Notes: generated from the letters alone by a model not told the origin. A stretch of DNA of 64,000 nt from an uncultured Oscillospiraceae bacterium (GCA_900542145.1 UQMF01000013.1:3825-67824); one strand, 5' to 3'. Counted from the stretch's first letter, positions 42,532 to 52,328 are shown. A program made the numbers and translations.

Positions 42532-43620
42532 CTAAAATGCGAGATTTTTTATGTACAAATCGTCAAATCCGTCGTGAATCATGGCTGAAATATCCACCGC
42601 GGAATCGCAGAGCTCCGTGACCCTGCGCAGCAATTCCGGGTCTGTAAGGCACATGATCAGCCCCTGTTCAGCCGGATTCCTGCTCCAGCCGTATCTCTCG
42701 CCAAGCCCCCTTGGAACCGCGCCAAGCTGCGCCATCGCCGCGGCTCCCTGCTCGGAGCCGAACGCCTCGCCGGAAATTATAACACGCTCATGATAGCCCG
42801 TCAGATTACCGAGTCTTTCAAGCGCCGCACGGCACGCCGCCTTGTCCGACTGCACCGCACGAACATCTTGTTGCGAAATGTAGTGATCCTCGCCGATGTA
42901 GAACAAGTCGCGGTCCGTCATGATTCCGTCGCGGTCGAGCGCGCCCGTATCCAGCATTATTCTCACCGCCTGAACCGCTGCCGGAGCCGAAACTCCGATA
43001 CCGTCGCCGTCGCCTATGACGCTGTAACAAATCGTGCCGTCCGGCTCCCGGGACATCTGGTCGATTGCGCCGATCTCCAGCGGCATTCCTGTTTCAAGCG
43101 CCGAGCCGTCTATGCCGCCCTTCATCGGAATATACCCAAACTTCACACCGCTTTCAGTGCAGGACGCCGCACGGAGTCCATGACCAAAACTAGCTGCAAG
43201 AACGCTGCCAGGCTCTTTCATCGCACTCGCGAGAACCGCTGTTGGCTCACTTCCCATAGTCAGCGACATCACAGGCAGGAATACCACCTCGATATCCGGC
43301 GGCAAAAAAAGCTCAACGGGGTCAAAACCCTCCTCAAGCATGATCGCAAAACCGCCCTGGGCAGCAAATCCTATGCTGCGCACGCAGTTTCCGCGCACGC
43401 CGCTTTCCCTCATCAGCCGCAGAATTAACTCGTTCGCAGAATCCACCACGTCTTCATAGTTCAGCGTTATGCCGAATCTGGCAGCACGGGCGTACCGCCT
43501 TGAAAGCCCCACATCATATATGACCGCACTGATAAAGTGTTTTTCAACGCAGCAAGCAATAACAAGTTCGTTGCTTCTCTCACTGCGGAATTTTGTGATT
43601 TGTGTAGTGTCCTTGACCAT
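42532..43620 (-). CDS. ASKHA-type protein similar to the RACo/DUF4445 activator domain
   Basis: The 362-residue protein has no N-terminal iron-sulfur domain. Its body resembles the ASKHA part of reductive activators of corrinoid proteins: VSAPAAVQAVRIMLDTGALDRDG, then ISQQDVRAVQSDKAACRAALERLG, VIISGEAFGSEQGAAAMAQLGAVP and a Phe-rich end. RACo uses ATP to reduce corrinoid proteins, but no corrinoid partner is nearby and the ferredoxin domain is missing, so the function is open. ATG 43620 has AGGAGG upstream; a longer frame would overlap pyrB. Confidence 0.65.
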   Translation of the reverse strand: MVKDTTQITKFRSERSNELVIACCVEKHFISAVIYDVGLSRRYARAARFGITLNYEDVVDSANELILRLMRESGVRGNCVRSIGFAAQGGFAIMLEEGFDPVELFLPPDIEVVFLPVMSLTMGSEPTAVLASAMKEPGSVLAASFGHGLRAASCTESGVKFGYIPMKGGIDGSALETGMPLEIGAIDQMSREPDGTICYSVIGDGDGIGVSAPAAVQAVRIMLDTGALDRDGIMTDRDLFYIGEDHYISQQDVRAVQSDKAACRAALERLGNLTGYHERVIISGEAFGSEQGAAAMAQLGAVPRGLGERYGWSRNPAEQGLIMCLTDPELLRRVTELCDSAVDISAMIHDGFDDLYIKNLAF

Positions 43621-43673
43621 CTTTCCTCCTGGCTGCAAAAACGGGCGGATTTTTGGATCCGCCCATGGATTTA

Positions 43674-44756
43674 TTACTTCATCAATATTCTTTCGTCGCA
43701 ATATTCGCACACCAGCATATCGCCGTATTTCCGGAAACTGTGCGGCAGATACTTCTCCGTCTGCGTAATGCACTTCGGATTCGTGCAGTTGCACTCATCG
43801 TGAATCGTGCCGACAAGCAGAGGATTCGCCTTCAGCTCATTATTCAGCGTTGTGAGTATCAGCGCCATACGAACGAACATTCCGCACTTCGCCTGGCGGA
43901 AATAAGCCGCGCGCGGATCATCGTCAATGCTTACCTCGATCTCGTTTACTCTGGGGAGTGGGTGCATTACTATCATGTCCTTGCGTGCAAGCTGCATTTT
44001 CTCCCGGGTGAGGATATACACGCCCTTCTGGCGCTCGTATTCCTCCCTGGTAGGGAATCTCTCCTGCTGGATTCTTGTCATGTAGAGCATATCAAGCTCG
44101 GGGAGTGCTTCTTCGATCGTGTTTACCTCCCGGAACTCACAGCCGCGTGCGCGGAGCACGTCCTTGATGTATTCCGGCAGCGCAAGCGACGGGGTGGAGA
44201 TCAGTATGAACTTGTTGTTCTTGTAACAGGAAAGAGCCTTCAGTATGGAGTGCACGGTGCGTCCGTACTTGAGGTCGCCGCAAAGCCCCACAGTCAGGTT
44301 GTCCAGGCGCCCGAGCTCCGTTTTCAGCGTGAGAAGGTCGGTGAGTGTCTGGGTGGGGTGGAGGTGTCCGCCATCTCCGGCGTTGATTACCGGGCAGTTC
44401 GCGGAAAGCGCCGCCGCCCTGGCGGAGCCCTCCTGGTTATGCCGCATTACCAGAATATCAGAATAGCTGCTGACAATCTGAATAGTATCCTTGAGATTCT
44501 CGCCCTTTGACACCGATGAATTACCCGGATTGTCAAATCCGATGACGCTTCCTCCAAGGCGTATCATCGCCGCCTGGAAGCTCATCTGGGTACGGGTGGA
44601 CGGCTCATAGAAAAGCGTTGCCATAATTTTTCCGCGGCACTTGTCCGCGTAGGTTTCGGGGCGCTTCATGATGTCCTCGGCGAGTGTCACCATCGCGTTC
44701 CACTGGGAAACGCTGTAGTCGTCCATGTCTATTAGGTTATTGAATCTCTGGTTCAA
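43674..44756 (-). CDS. pyrB: Aspartate carbamoyltransferase with C-terminal PyrI-type zinc domain
   Basis: This enzyme makes carbamoyl aspartate in pyrimidine synthesis. The catalytic part (about 1-305) has the carbamoyl phosphate loop FYEPSTRTQMSF, the aspartate loop region and HPLPRVNEI. It continues without a break into about 50 residues ending C-x4-C-x20-C-x2-C (CTNPKC...CEYC), the zinc site of the regulatory chain PyrI, without PyrI's allosteric nucleotide domain. TTG 44756 has AAAGGTG six bases upstream; GTG 44765 is an alternative. No pyrI gene is present. Confidence 0.92.
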   Translation of the reverse strand: MNQRFNNLIDMDDYSVSQWNAMVTLAEDIMKRPETYADKCRGKIMATLFYEPSTRTQMSFQAAMIRLGGSVIGFDNPGNSSVSKGENLKDTIQIVSSYSDILVMRHNQEGSARAAALSANCPVINAGDGGHLHPTQTLTDLLTLKTELGRLDNLTVGLCGDLKYGRTVHSILKALSCYKNNKFILISTPSLALPEYIKDVLRARGCEFREVNTIEEALPELDMLYMTRIQQERFPTREEYERQKGVYILTREKMQLARKDMIVMHPLPRVNEIEVSIDDDPRAAYFRQAKCGMFVRMALILTTLNNELKANPLLVGTIHDECNCTNPKCITQTEKYLPHSFRKYGDMLVCEYCDERILMK

Positions 44757-44786
44757 GAAGATCACCTTTCCTGTTCTTTTTTGTCT

Positions 44787-44815
44787 ATTATAGCACCATT
44801 CCGTGTATTTTGCAA
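44787..44815 (-). promoter_or_regulatory. Promoter of pyrB
   Basis: On the minus strand TTGCAA (44815-44810), 17 bp, TATAAT (44792-44787). No PyrR-type attenuator is evident in the short leader. Confidence 0.7.
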
Positions 44816-44863
44816 TATCTTTTTTACATATATCCGATATATGATTGAATTATCCGGCATATT

Positions 44864-44892
44864 AAAAGGCGGCCATTGCTGACCGCCCTTTT
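44864..44892 (-). terminator. Terminator of the decarboxylase operon
   Basis: On the minus strand AAAAGGGCGGTC and GGCCGCCTTTT form a stem with a T-rich end, 12 bases after the oadB-type stop. Confidence 0.8.
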
Positions 44893-44903
44893 ATAATTCA
44901 GTT

Positions 44904-46178
44904 TTAACCGAGTACGCTCAGCAGAACGCCGGCTGCAACCGCAGAACCGATAACGCCTGCAACGTTCGGACCCATAGCGTGCATGAGCAGGAAGTTGGAC
45001 GGATTGGTTTCCTGACCAACCTTCTGGGAAACACGCGCCGCCATAGGAACGGCAGATACGCCTGCGGAGCCGATCAGAGGATTGATCTTGCCGCCGGAAA
45101 GGAGATACATCAGCTTGCCAAGCAGTACGCCGCATGCAGTACCAACGCAGAATGCTATAAGACCGAGTGCGATGATGAGCAGCGTATCGACCTTGAGGAA
45201 GTTCTGTGCAACCGCTGTCGCACCGACCGTAACGCCAAGGAATATGGTGATAATGTTCATAAGTTCGTTTGTAGCAGTCTTTACCAGACGTTCACAAACA
45301 CCGGATTCCTTCATGAGATTACCAAGCATTAGCATTCCGACCAGTGAAGTTGCGTCCGGAACGATAAGGGATACGATAACTGTAACCGCGATCGGGAATA
45401 CGACCTTCTCAAGCTTGGATACCTGACGGAGCTGACCCATCTTGACCTCGCGCTCCTTCTTGGTGGTGAGCAGCTTCATGATAGGCGGCTGGATTACGGG
45501 AACCAGAGCCATGTAGGAATAAGCCGCTACCGCGATGGAACCGAGCAGCTCCGGAGCCAGTCTGGAGGTAAGGAAGATCGCTGTAGGACCGTCCGCACCG
45601 CCGATAATGGCGATGGAAGCAGCCTGCTTCAGAGAGAATCCGTCGCCCAGACCAAGCGCGTTGATAGCGCATGCGCCGAGGAATGTGAAGAAGATACCGC
45701 CCTGTGCGGCAGCGCCGAGCAGGAAGCTCTTCGGGTTTGCAATCAGCGGACCGAAGTCGGTCATAGCACCGATGCCGAGGAAGATGATAGGCGGATAGAT
45801 ACCGAGCTTAACGCCGAGGTACAGCATATCCAGAAGTCCGCCCTCATGGAGGACTCTGCCGTAATCCAGGCTGACTTCCTTGACATATGTTATCGCGAGG
45901 TTCGCGCCTTCCTGAACGTATTCAGGAGCGAAGTAGGGATTGGTGGAAGGGTTCCACAGTTCTGCGTGGTAAAGCCCGCTTCCGGGGAGGTTTGTGAGCA
46001 GCATACCGAATGCGATAGGGAGCATCAGCAGCGGCTCGTACTGCTTCTTGATCGCCAGATAGAACAGGACGAAGGAAAGCAGTATCATAATTATGCTCTG
46101 CCAGCCGTTCTCTGCTCCGAATCCTGCGAAGCCAGAAGTGGTAGCGAGCGATTTTATGGTATCAACAAATATTTCCAT
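44904..46178 (-). CDS. Sodium-pumping decarboxylase, beta subunit
   Basis: The beta subunit (OadB/GcdB/MmdB) decarboxylates carboxybiotin and exports Na+. The 424 residues have about ten membrane helices, the conserved YPPIIFLGIGAMTDFGPLIANPKS segment with its essential Asp, and GGADGPTAIFLTS. It follows the gamma-like gene by 26 bases. The carboxyltransferase and biotin subunits are not in the window, so the substrate (oxaloacetate, methylmalonyl-CoA or glutaconyl-CoA) stays open. Confidence 0.93.
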   Translation of the reverse strand: MEIFVDTIKSLATTSGFAGFGAENGWQSIIMILLSFVLFYLAIKKQYEPLLMLPIAFGMLLTNLPGSGLYHAELWNPSTNPYFAPEYVQEGANLAITYVKEVSLDYGRVLHEGGLLDMLYLGVKLGIYPPIIFLGIGAMTDFGPLIANPKSFLLGAAAQGGIFFTFLGACAINALGLGDGFSLKQAASIAIIGGADGPTAIFLTSRLAPELLGSIAVAAYSYMALVPVIQPPIMKLLTTKKEREVKMGQLRQVSKLEKVVFPIAVTVIVSLIVPDATSLVGMLMLGNLMKESGVCERLVKTATNELMNIITIFLGVTVGATAVAQNFLKVDTLLIIALGLIAFCVGTACGVLLGKLMYLLSGGKINPLIGSAGVSAVPMAARVSQKVGQETNPSNFLLMHAMGPNVAGVIGSAVAAGVLLSVLG

Positions 46179-46204
46179 GCTTCAATATTCCTTTCTGTCT
46201 GTTC

Positions 46205-46777
46205 TCAGAACGGGCGTGTGTTCTCGCCGATACCAGCAAGGCTCCATGCGGAACGCGCTCTCTTGTCGCGCTTCCTTACGTCCCTGATGGTGTAGGAGGT
46301 GCCCTCTTCCTCAGCGTAGGCAGCAATAGCCGCGCTGATGACAGCCATTATCTCATCGTCATTGTCCTCTTCCTCGGCGATCTCTTCAACAGGAGCCGGA
46401 GCAGGCGCAGGAGCAGTTTTTGCAGCAGCAGCCTTGGCAGCCTCAGCCTTTGCCTTCCTGCTCTTGTCGATATTCTGGAAGATATTACCCATCAGCCAGA
46501 ACAGAAAAATAAGGATAGCAAGAATAAAGAATACAACCAGAATACCGGTGATGGTGATGATGCCTACTGAACCCCAGTAGTTCGGATCGCTGAGCTGCGC
46601 ATGTGCGTCAGGCAGCGCCTGTATCCTGTCGATAACGCCGGCGGGCTGATCGTTTCCTGCCTCAGCAGTGGACTGTACAGCGCCGAAAACGTTCTTCCAG
46701 GGACCGGAGGAAGCTTCCGCCGTGACAGCCGCTTCAACGGTAGACGCAGCCGACAGAATGGAATAAGCGATGTTCAT
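46205..46777 (-). CDS. OadG-like decarboxylase gamma subunit
   Basis: The 190 residues have an N-terminal export-like helix, one strong membrane helix (VGIITITGILVVFFILAILIFLFWLMGNIFQNI), an Ala/Pro-rich spacer (AKAAAAKTAPAPAPAPVEEIAEE) and a short C-terminal domain ending RARSAWSLAGIGENTRPF. The DDEIMAVISAAIAAYAEEEG block is typical of OadG-family proteins in Clostridia. GGAGA precedes the ATG. The gamma subunit holds the complex together at the membrane. Confidence 0.85.
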   Translation of the reverse strand: MNIAYSILSAASTVEAAVTAEASSGPWKNVFGAVQSTAEAGNDQPAGVIDRIQALPDAHAQLSDPNYWGSVGIITITGILVVFFILAILIFLFWLMGNIFQNIDKSRKAKAEAAKAAAAKTAPAPAPAPVEEIAEEEDNDDEIMAVISAAIAAYAEEEGTSYTIRDVRKRDKRARSAWSLAGIGENTRPF

Positions 46778-46829
46778 ATTAAGTCTCCTTTTTAGCCGAA
46801 ATCGCCTTTCGGATTTTCAAATCAAATTT

Positions 46830-46858
46830 ATTATACTATATTTTCACAGAAAATTCAA
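46830..46858 (-). promoter_or_regulatory. Promoter of the decarboxylase operon
   Basis: On the minus strand TTGAAT (46858-46853), 17 bp, TATAAT (46835-46830), 52 bp before the gamma subunit ATG. Confidence 0.78.
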
Positions 46859-46955
46859 CCGGAAAGTTTGTGTTTTTTTTGACAAAACGCAGAGAAATTC
46901 CAGCAGGATTTTTAGTCAATATGTTTAACCGGCTCATCGTCACATTCATCAGCAC

Positions 46956-47663
46956 TCAACAAAAACCGCCGTCTACCCCCAACACCTGCCCGGTAATAAA
47001 ACGGTTCTCAGACAGCGCCCTGACTGCTTTCGCGACCTCTTCGGGGCGTCCCAGGCGGCATACCGGAGTCTGCTCCGCCAACTCATGTAGTTCCTCCTGT
47101 GAAAGATGCGAACTATTCATGGGGCTGTCGATAACTCCCGGCGCAATGCAGTTCACCGTAATTCCGGAAGCGCCCAGTTCTCTTGCCAGCGCCTTTGTCA
47201 GCCCGATGACTCCTGCCTTTGCTGCGGAATACGCGCTCTCACAGGCTCCGCCGTAAACTCCCCACACTGACGAAATATTAACGATTGCGCCGCTTTTACG
47301 CCGGATCATGGAATCCACTGCGGCATGCGTCATGTTATACACGCCGTTAAGGTCGATATTCATGACATGCTGCCAGTCCTCCGGAGTAATGTCTGTGAAC
47401 AGCTTGATCTGCGACACGCCGGCGTTATTCACCAGCACATCGATCCTGCCGAAATCCTTCAGCACCTGCCGCACTGCGCCCTGTGCTGAGGAATAGTCCG
47501 ACACATCCGCCTGCACAGCCGTGCAGCGGAGTTCGCGGCTGATACGCGCAGCCTCCTCCGCCCGGGAGTTGTAGGTGAATATCACATCGTCGGTACGGGC
47601 GAATTCAGCGGCGATGGCGCTGCCTATTGCGCCGGTGCCGCCGGTAACCAGTATAACGCTCAC
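46956..47663 (-). CDS. Short-chain dehydrogenase, FabG/YmfI-like
   Basis: The 235 residues have the NADP motif TGGTGAIGSAIA, NNAG, a catalytic Ser in NISSVWG and YSAAKAG. The stretch SSVWGVYGGACESAYSAAKAGVIGLTKALARELGASGITVNCIAPGVIDSPMN recalls YmfI, the reductase that finishes elongation-factor P modification, more than lipid FabG. It is not in a fatty-acid cluster. Its start overlaps the clpE stop. EF-P reductase is therefore likely but not proven. Confidence 0.82.
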   Translation of the reverse strand: MSVILVTGGTGAIGSAIAAEFARTDDVIFTYNSRAEEAARISRELRCTAVQADVSDYSSAQGAVRQVLKDFGRIDVLVNNAGVSQIKLFTDITPEDWQHVMNIDLNGVYNMTHAAVDSMIRRKSGAIVNISSVWGVYGGACESAYSAAKAGVIGLTKALARELGASGITVNCIAPGVIDSPMNSSHLSQEELHELAEQTPVCRLGRPEEVAKAVRALSENRFITGQVLGVDGGFC

Positions 47664-50041
47664 TTGCCGTCCACCTTTATTCCGTCGCCGTCCGCGCTGA
47701 CAGAGATCTCAGAAAGCGGCTGTTCCGCATGGTCGATGATGAGTTCCGCCATCGGATCCTCAATATCGCTGCGGATTACCCTGCGGATATCACGTCCGCC
47801 GTACTTACCGCCGTGTGCCTTTTTGGCAATCGCCATGTAAACGCCGTCGCCGACATTCAGCGTGATCTTCTTCTCCGCCAGGGGAGATACCAGTTCGCCC
47901 ATCATAAGCTTTGCAATGTCCGCGTAATTCTCAACGGAAAGCGGCCTGAACACGATTACCTCGTCGATACGTCCTATGAATTCCGGACGGAGGAAGTCGC
48001 GCAGTCCCTTCATGGCGCGCTCCTTGCTGACGTCCCCCTCGGTCTTGGTGAATCCCACGCTGTTGCTTCCGGTAGAGGAGCCTGCGTTGGAGGTCATGCA
48101 GATTATGGTGTTCTCAAAACTTACCGACCTGCCGTGAGCGTCATTTATCTTGCCTTCGTCCAGTATCTGGAGCAGGATATTCATTACGTCCGGGTGCGCC
48201 TTTTCAATTTCATCAAACAGGATCACAGAATACGGCTTGCGGCGTACTCTCTCGGTAAGCTGTCCTGCCTCTTCATATCCCACATAGCCGGGAGGCGAAC
48301 CAATGATCTTGGACACGCTGTGCTTCTCCATGTATTCGGACATGTCGAGCCTTATCAGCGGCTCCACGGTGTCGAACATTTCCTTGGCGAGAACCTTCAC
48401 AAGCTCCGTCTTGCCCACGCCGGTGGGTCCTACGAATATGAAGGACGCCGGTCTGCGCCGGTCGGTAAGCTGCACTCTAGTGCGCTTTATCGCCTTTGCC
48501 ACGAGTTCGCAGGCTTCGTCCTGACCGATGACGTGCTCCTTGAGGTGCTGCTCCAGGCTGCCAATACGCTTGTATTCAGTTTCCTTTATCTTATTGGCAG
48601 GGATTCCCGTCCACATCTCAATGACCTTTGAAATGTCGTCGATAGTGACCTCGACATTCTCCGCCTTGTCCTTTATCTTCTCAATGCCGTCGTTGGTCTG
48701 TGCGATCTGCATTTTGACCTCCGCCAGCTTCTCATAGTCGATATCCGGACTATCCGCCGCGATCTTGCTTTCGTCCGTGCGCAGCTGCGCCATCTTGGAC
48801 TTCAGCTTCTCGTATTCGGTTATATCAGGGCTGCCAAGGCTCGCGCAGGCGCATGCCTCGTCCAGCAGGTCTATCGCCTTGTCCGGCAGGAATCTGTCAT
48901 TAATATATCTTTCAGATAGCACCGCACACATGCGTGTTATCTCCGGGGAAACCTTGACCTTGTGGTGATCCTCGTAGTATTCCTTGATACCCTCGAGCAG
49001 CTTCACGGTGTCCTCCACCGTCGGCTCGTTGACTGTCACCGGCTGGAATCTGCGCTCCAGTGCGCTGTCCTTCTCGATGTACTTGCGGTATTCATCAAAC
49101 GTGGTCGCGCCGATCACCTGGAGTTCTCCGCGGGAGAGCGCCGGCTTGAACATGTTCGCGGCGTTCATCGTGCCCTCGGAATCCCCTCCGGTGCCGACAA
49201 GGTTGTGTACTTCGTCGATGAACAGCATTACGTTGCCTGCCGCCTTTATCTCGTCGATAAGGGACTTCACGCGGCTCTCGAACTGTCCGCGGAACTGAGT
49301 CCCTGCAACCAGCGCCGTCAAGTCGAGCAGATACAGCTCCTTGCCCTGGAGTCTGAACGGAACATCGCCGCTCGCCAGGCGCAGTGCTATCCCCTCGGCG
49401 ATGGCGGTCTTTCCGACGCCGGGCTCGCCTATCAGGCAAGGATTGTTCTTGGTACGTCTTGACAGTATCTGAATTACTCTGCTGATCTCCTTGTCACGCC
49501 CGATAATACGGTCGATCTTGCCGTCCTTTGCGCGGCGCGTGAGGTTGGTGCAGTAGGTTTCGAGATTCCTGCGCTTCTTATCGGTCTTTTCCTTTTTCTT
49601 CTCCTTCTTTTCGGGGGCGGAGCCGTCGGCGGATTTCTCCTCGCTCTTTCCTCCGTCCGCGCTGCCGAACAGCTTCTTGAAGAAATCCGGCATAGTGCCT
49701 GCGCCGCCCTTCTGGAACAGCTCATCGCCGTTGTCTGCGTCGTCGTTATCGGCGCTTTCCTCGTCGTCGCTGTCGTCCGGGTGGAAGTTCGTTATATCCT
49801 GGAATCCCATCTGCCCAAGCATGGAAGGATCGGGATTGCCGTTCTCATCGAACAGCGCGTCGTAAGCGTTCTCGAACTCCTCCTCAGAAATACCCATCTG
49901 CTTGAGGTAATCATTCACCTGAGGAAGTCCCAGCTCCTTTGCGCACTTGAGACACAGTCCCTCGCTGCGGCGTTCGCTCCCCTTCATAGAGGAAATGAAC
50001 ACCACTGCCGGACGTTTCTTGCATCTTGAACACATCATCAT
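47660..50041 (-). CDS. ClpE-like AAA+ unfoldase with N-terminal zinc finger
   Basis: ClpE is an Hsp100 partner of ClpP that carries a zinc finger instead of a Clp-N domain. The 793 residues start with CSRCKKRPAVVFISS...CLKCAKEL, then an acidic and Lys-rich linker (about 85-165) and AAA1 (GEPGVGKTAIAEG; LFIDEVHNL), a short middle domain and AAA2 (GPTGVGKTELVKV; LFDEIEKAH). SVGF provides a ClpP-contact tripeptide. Three consecutive ATG codons open the gene. It lies between a CvpA-like gene and an SDR. Confidence 0.88.
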   Translation of the reverse strand: MMMCSRCKKRPAVVFISSMKGSERRSEGLCLKCAKELGLPQVNDYLKQMGISEEEFENAYDALFDENGNPDPSMLGQMGFQDITNFHPDDSDDEESADNDDADNGDELFQKGGAGTMPDFFKKLFGSADGGKSEEKSADGSAPEKKEKKKEKTDKKRRNLETYCTNLTRRAKDGKIDRIIGRDKEISRVIQILSRRTKNNPCLIGEPGVGKTAIAEGIALRLASGDVPFRLQGKELYLLDLTALVAGTQFRGQFESRVKSLIDEIKAAGNVMLFIDEVHNLVGTGGDSEGTMNAANMFKPALSRGELQVIGATTFDEYRKYIEKDSALERRFQPVTVNEPTVEDTVKLLEGIKEYYEDHHKVKVSPEITRMCAVLSERYINDRFLPDKAIDLLDEACACASLGSPDITEYEKLKSKMAQLRTDESKIAADSPDIDYEKLAEVKMQIAQTNDGIEKIKDKAENVEVTIDDISKVIEMWTGIPANKIKETEYKRIGSLEQHLKEHVIGQDEACELVAKAIKRTRVQLTDRRRPASFIFVGPTGVGKTELVKVLAKEMFDTVEPLIRLDMSEYMEKHSVSKIIGSPPGYVGYEEAGQLTERVRRKPYSVILFDEIEKAHPDVMNILLQILDEGKINDAHGRSVSFENTIICMTSNAGSSTGSNSVGFTKTEGDVSKERAMKGLRDFLRPEFIGRIDEVIVFRPLSVENYADIAKLMMGELVSPLAEKKITLNVGDGVYMAIAKKAHGGKYGGRDIRRVIRSDIEDPMAELIIDHAEQPLSEISVSADGDGIKVDGK

Positions 50042-50101
50042 AAGATTGAACCACCTTTATACTGAAATGCTCCGGAAAAGCCGGAGACTCGTTTCACTCA
50101 T

Positions 50102-51136
50102 TCACGAAAAGAAATTCAGAAATTCCATGTCATAGAAATGCCTGAAAAGCACCGTCTGCCCGATAGTATCGTTGTTGAGGAATATCACGCTGCCATCGGT
50201 AAGGCTCACCAGAAGCCGCACCACGATGCAGATAACTGCAACAGAGAGCAGTCCGCTGACAAGACCAGCCGCGCAGCCCAGCACCCTGTTCACGGAGCCG
50301 ACCACCGGTATCTTGTTGACGATCTTGAGGGCGCTTGCGATGATCTCTATAACGGCGAAAACTACCGCAAATATAACGACAAACGCCACTGTCTGCACCG
50401 CCAGTGTGAACAGCGGACGGATCATGTGATCCATAATGGAATCCCTGACGGAACCGGACGTGTTGATCATCGTCAGCACAAGAGAGCGCAGCGCAGCGGC
50501 ATTTCCGTTGCTAATACTGTCCGCAGTATCACCGAACAGCGCCGGGACGGTCTGTCCGATAACTCCCACATATCCGGATATCTCACTGAACAGTGGGGTA
50601 TCCAGCATTTTTACCGCTATGACCTGCGCCGTAACCAGCTTGCCCAGTCCGCTGCGTTCGATGTCGCTGTGGGTGAATTCCGCAGCCTTGCCATTCAGAT
50701 CCGTGATATCCGTGCCTGAGCCGAATCCGAAGCTGCCCATGGCGGAGGGATCAAAGCCGGTTTCGGAAAGATCCACCTCTGAAAGATCAAATACAGCCTT
50801 TTCAGTGCCGGAATACTCCGGGACTATCTCCGTAACCGGGACTCCGGACACCTTTACCTTGTCGAAATCCATAACGGCAACGCCCGGGAGCGTGACTCCT
50901 CCCATGCTCTCGTCCAATGTGGTGCTAACCGCTTCGGAAAGCGGCTTCTCCACGAAGGAAGAGTACGCCCAGTTCCCGACCGGACCGCTCAGAGAGATCG
51001 CACAGATGAATCCGACTACCCCTGCGGCAAGCCCGACCACCTTGCTGACGAATCCCTTGTGGGCGCCGCTGAAAACTGCCGCTGCCAGCACCGCCACAAC
51101 GATTATGTCATATATAAATGAAAACTGAGAACCCAT
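50102..51136 (-). CDS. CvpA-family membrane protein
   Basis: The 344 residues have two N-terminal membrane helices (FIYDIIVVAVLAAAVFSG; VGLAAGVVGFICAISLSG), a long external insert (about 75-235), and two or three C-terminal helices with GSVNRVLGCAAGLVSGLLSVAVI. CvpA proteins are short in E. coli (162 aa); the large insert is seen in Clostridia. CvpA has been linked to colicin V export and envelope stress. GGGGAGGAA sets ATG 51136. It is coupled to the DUF5711 gene upstream. Confidence 0.8.
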   Translation of the reverse strand: MGSQFSFIYDIIVVAVLAAAVFSGAHKGFVSKVVGLAAGVVGFICAISLSGPVGNWAYSSFVEKPLSEAVSTTLDESMGGVTLPGVAVMDFDKVKVSGVPVTEIVPEYSGTEKAVFDLSEVDLSETGFDPSAMGSFGFGSGTDITDLNGKAAEFTHSDIERSGLGKLVTAQVIAVKMLDTPLFSEISGYVGVIGQTVPALFGDTADSISNGNAAALRSLVLTMINTSGSVRDSIMDHMIRPLFTLAVQTVAFVVIFAVVFAVIEIIASALKIVNKIPVVGSVNRVLGCAAGLVSGLLSVAVICIVVRLLVSLTDGSVIFLNNDTIGQTVLFRHFYDMEFLNFFS

Positions 51137-51152
51137 ATTGTTCCTCCCCCGG

Positions 51153-52328
51153 TCAGAGTTCCAGCCTCTGGACCGTATTGTAACACAGCAGGTACGCGCT
51201 GCCACCGATTATCGTAACATCAGAATATACATCGTCCAGCTCGTAATTCCCCGTGACATTGAGCTGCTGATCGTATTTCGTCAGCTCGCTGTCCGTCAGG
51301 ACGTAAAGGCTGTCCCCGGAGGAAACTACTCTCGTCACATCTCCGAGGGATTCCGCTGCGGCGGCTTCAAGTCCGTCGCCGTAAACAGTCAGCACATTGC
51401 TGCCGCCACTGTCCTTCAGCAGCAGCGCCCGGGTATTTCCGCCGGGTATCTGCGCGACGCTGCTGATAAATGTAGTCTGCGCCGAAATCTCGCCGGAGTT
51501 ATTGTCCAGAAGTTCTGCGCCGCCGGCGGTGACAACGAATATACCATCGCGTGCATATTCCAGCGAGAATACCATGTGCTCCCCGGCATAGGTCTGCCAT
51601 ACGCTTCCCTCGGCGTTGTCCAGGTCGAACCGCATGACGTAGTATTGCAGATCACCGTTCTGTGAACCGCATACAGCCGCGTAAATGCTGTTGTCGTCGT
51701 CCGAGAATTCCACCCGGTCGATAAGGTAAGCCGGCGACGCCCAGCGGAATATCTGCTTGCCCTCGCCGTTGAATATATACAGACAGTTTGAATATTTCGT
51801 GGATTTAGTCACCACGGCGCAGCGCTCGTCATTGCTGATCTCAGCGAAGTCTATCGTGTCGTCAACAGAGGCGCTGAACACCTCGCCGGTTCGCGAATAC
51901 AGCTGAAATTCCCTGCCCTTGCGGTCGTATATGAGAGCGCGCCGGGAATTCGTACAAAGCTCCGGGTTCTGCATTCCGTGCTGCACGTTCGCTATCATCG
52001 CACCATCGGAATTGTATGTGTAGAAATAAGTATCCGTCAGCAGGCAGAAGTTATCCCCAAGCCCATCCAGGACGTAATCCGTGCTGCCCGGGAGGTCCAC
52101 CGGGAATCCGCCCTTGCCGACGTCGAGCGCGGCGTCCTTGAGCGGAGCGATTATCCTGCTCCAGTTTATCACCACGAGTATCATCACAAGAATGATGAGC
52201 GTGAGTATTCCCAGATTGAGCCAGAGTTTGCGTGCCGCACGCTTCTTCCTGAACTTGTTTATATTATTCCTTTCGCTGACAGCTCCGGAGGCACCCTGCC
52301 TTCCTTTTGCAGCGTTGTTTTTCGCCAT
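51153..52328 (-). CDS. DUF5711 membrane-anchored beta-propeller-like protein
   Basis: The 391 residues have a basic cytosolic start, one membrane helix (LWLNLGILTLIILVMILVVINW) and an external region of repeated beta blades (DNFCLLTDTYFYTYNSDGAMIANV; YIFNGEGKQIFRW; YVLTDSELTKYDQQLNVTG), matching DUF5711. Function unknown; pairing with CvpA-like proteins suggests an envelope complex. Confidence 0.75.
   Translation of the reverse strand: MAKNNAAKGRQGASGAVSERNNINKFRKKRAARKLWLNLGILTLIILVMILVVINWSRIIAPLKDAALDVGKGGFPVDLPGSTDYVLDGLGDNFCLLTDTYFYTYNSDGAMIANVQHGMQNPELCTNSRRALIYDRKGREFQLYSRTGEVFSASVDDTIDFAEISNDERCAVVTKSTKYSNCLYIFNGEGKQIFRWASPAYLIDRVEFSDDDNSIYAAVCGSQNGDLQYYVMRFDLDNAEGSVWQTYAGEHMVFSLEYARDGIFVVTAGGAELLDNNSGEISAQTTFISSVAQIPGGNTRALLLKDSGGSNVLTVYGDGLEAAAAESLGDVTRVVSSGDSLYVLTDSELTKYDQQLNVTGNYELDDVYSDVTIIGGSAYLLCYNTVQRLEL

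Noticed and set aside
46956..47663. Calling the SDR fabG of fatty-acid synthesis
   Set aside because: No fatty-acid genes are nearby and the SSVWG...CESAYSAAKAG pattern is closer to YmfI-type reductases.
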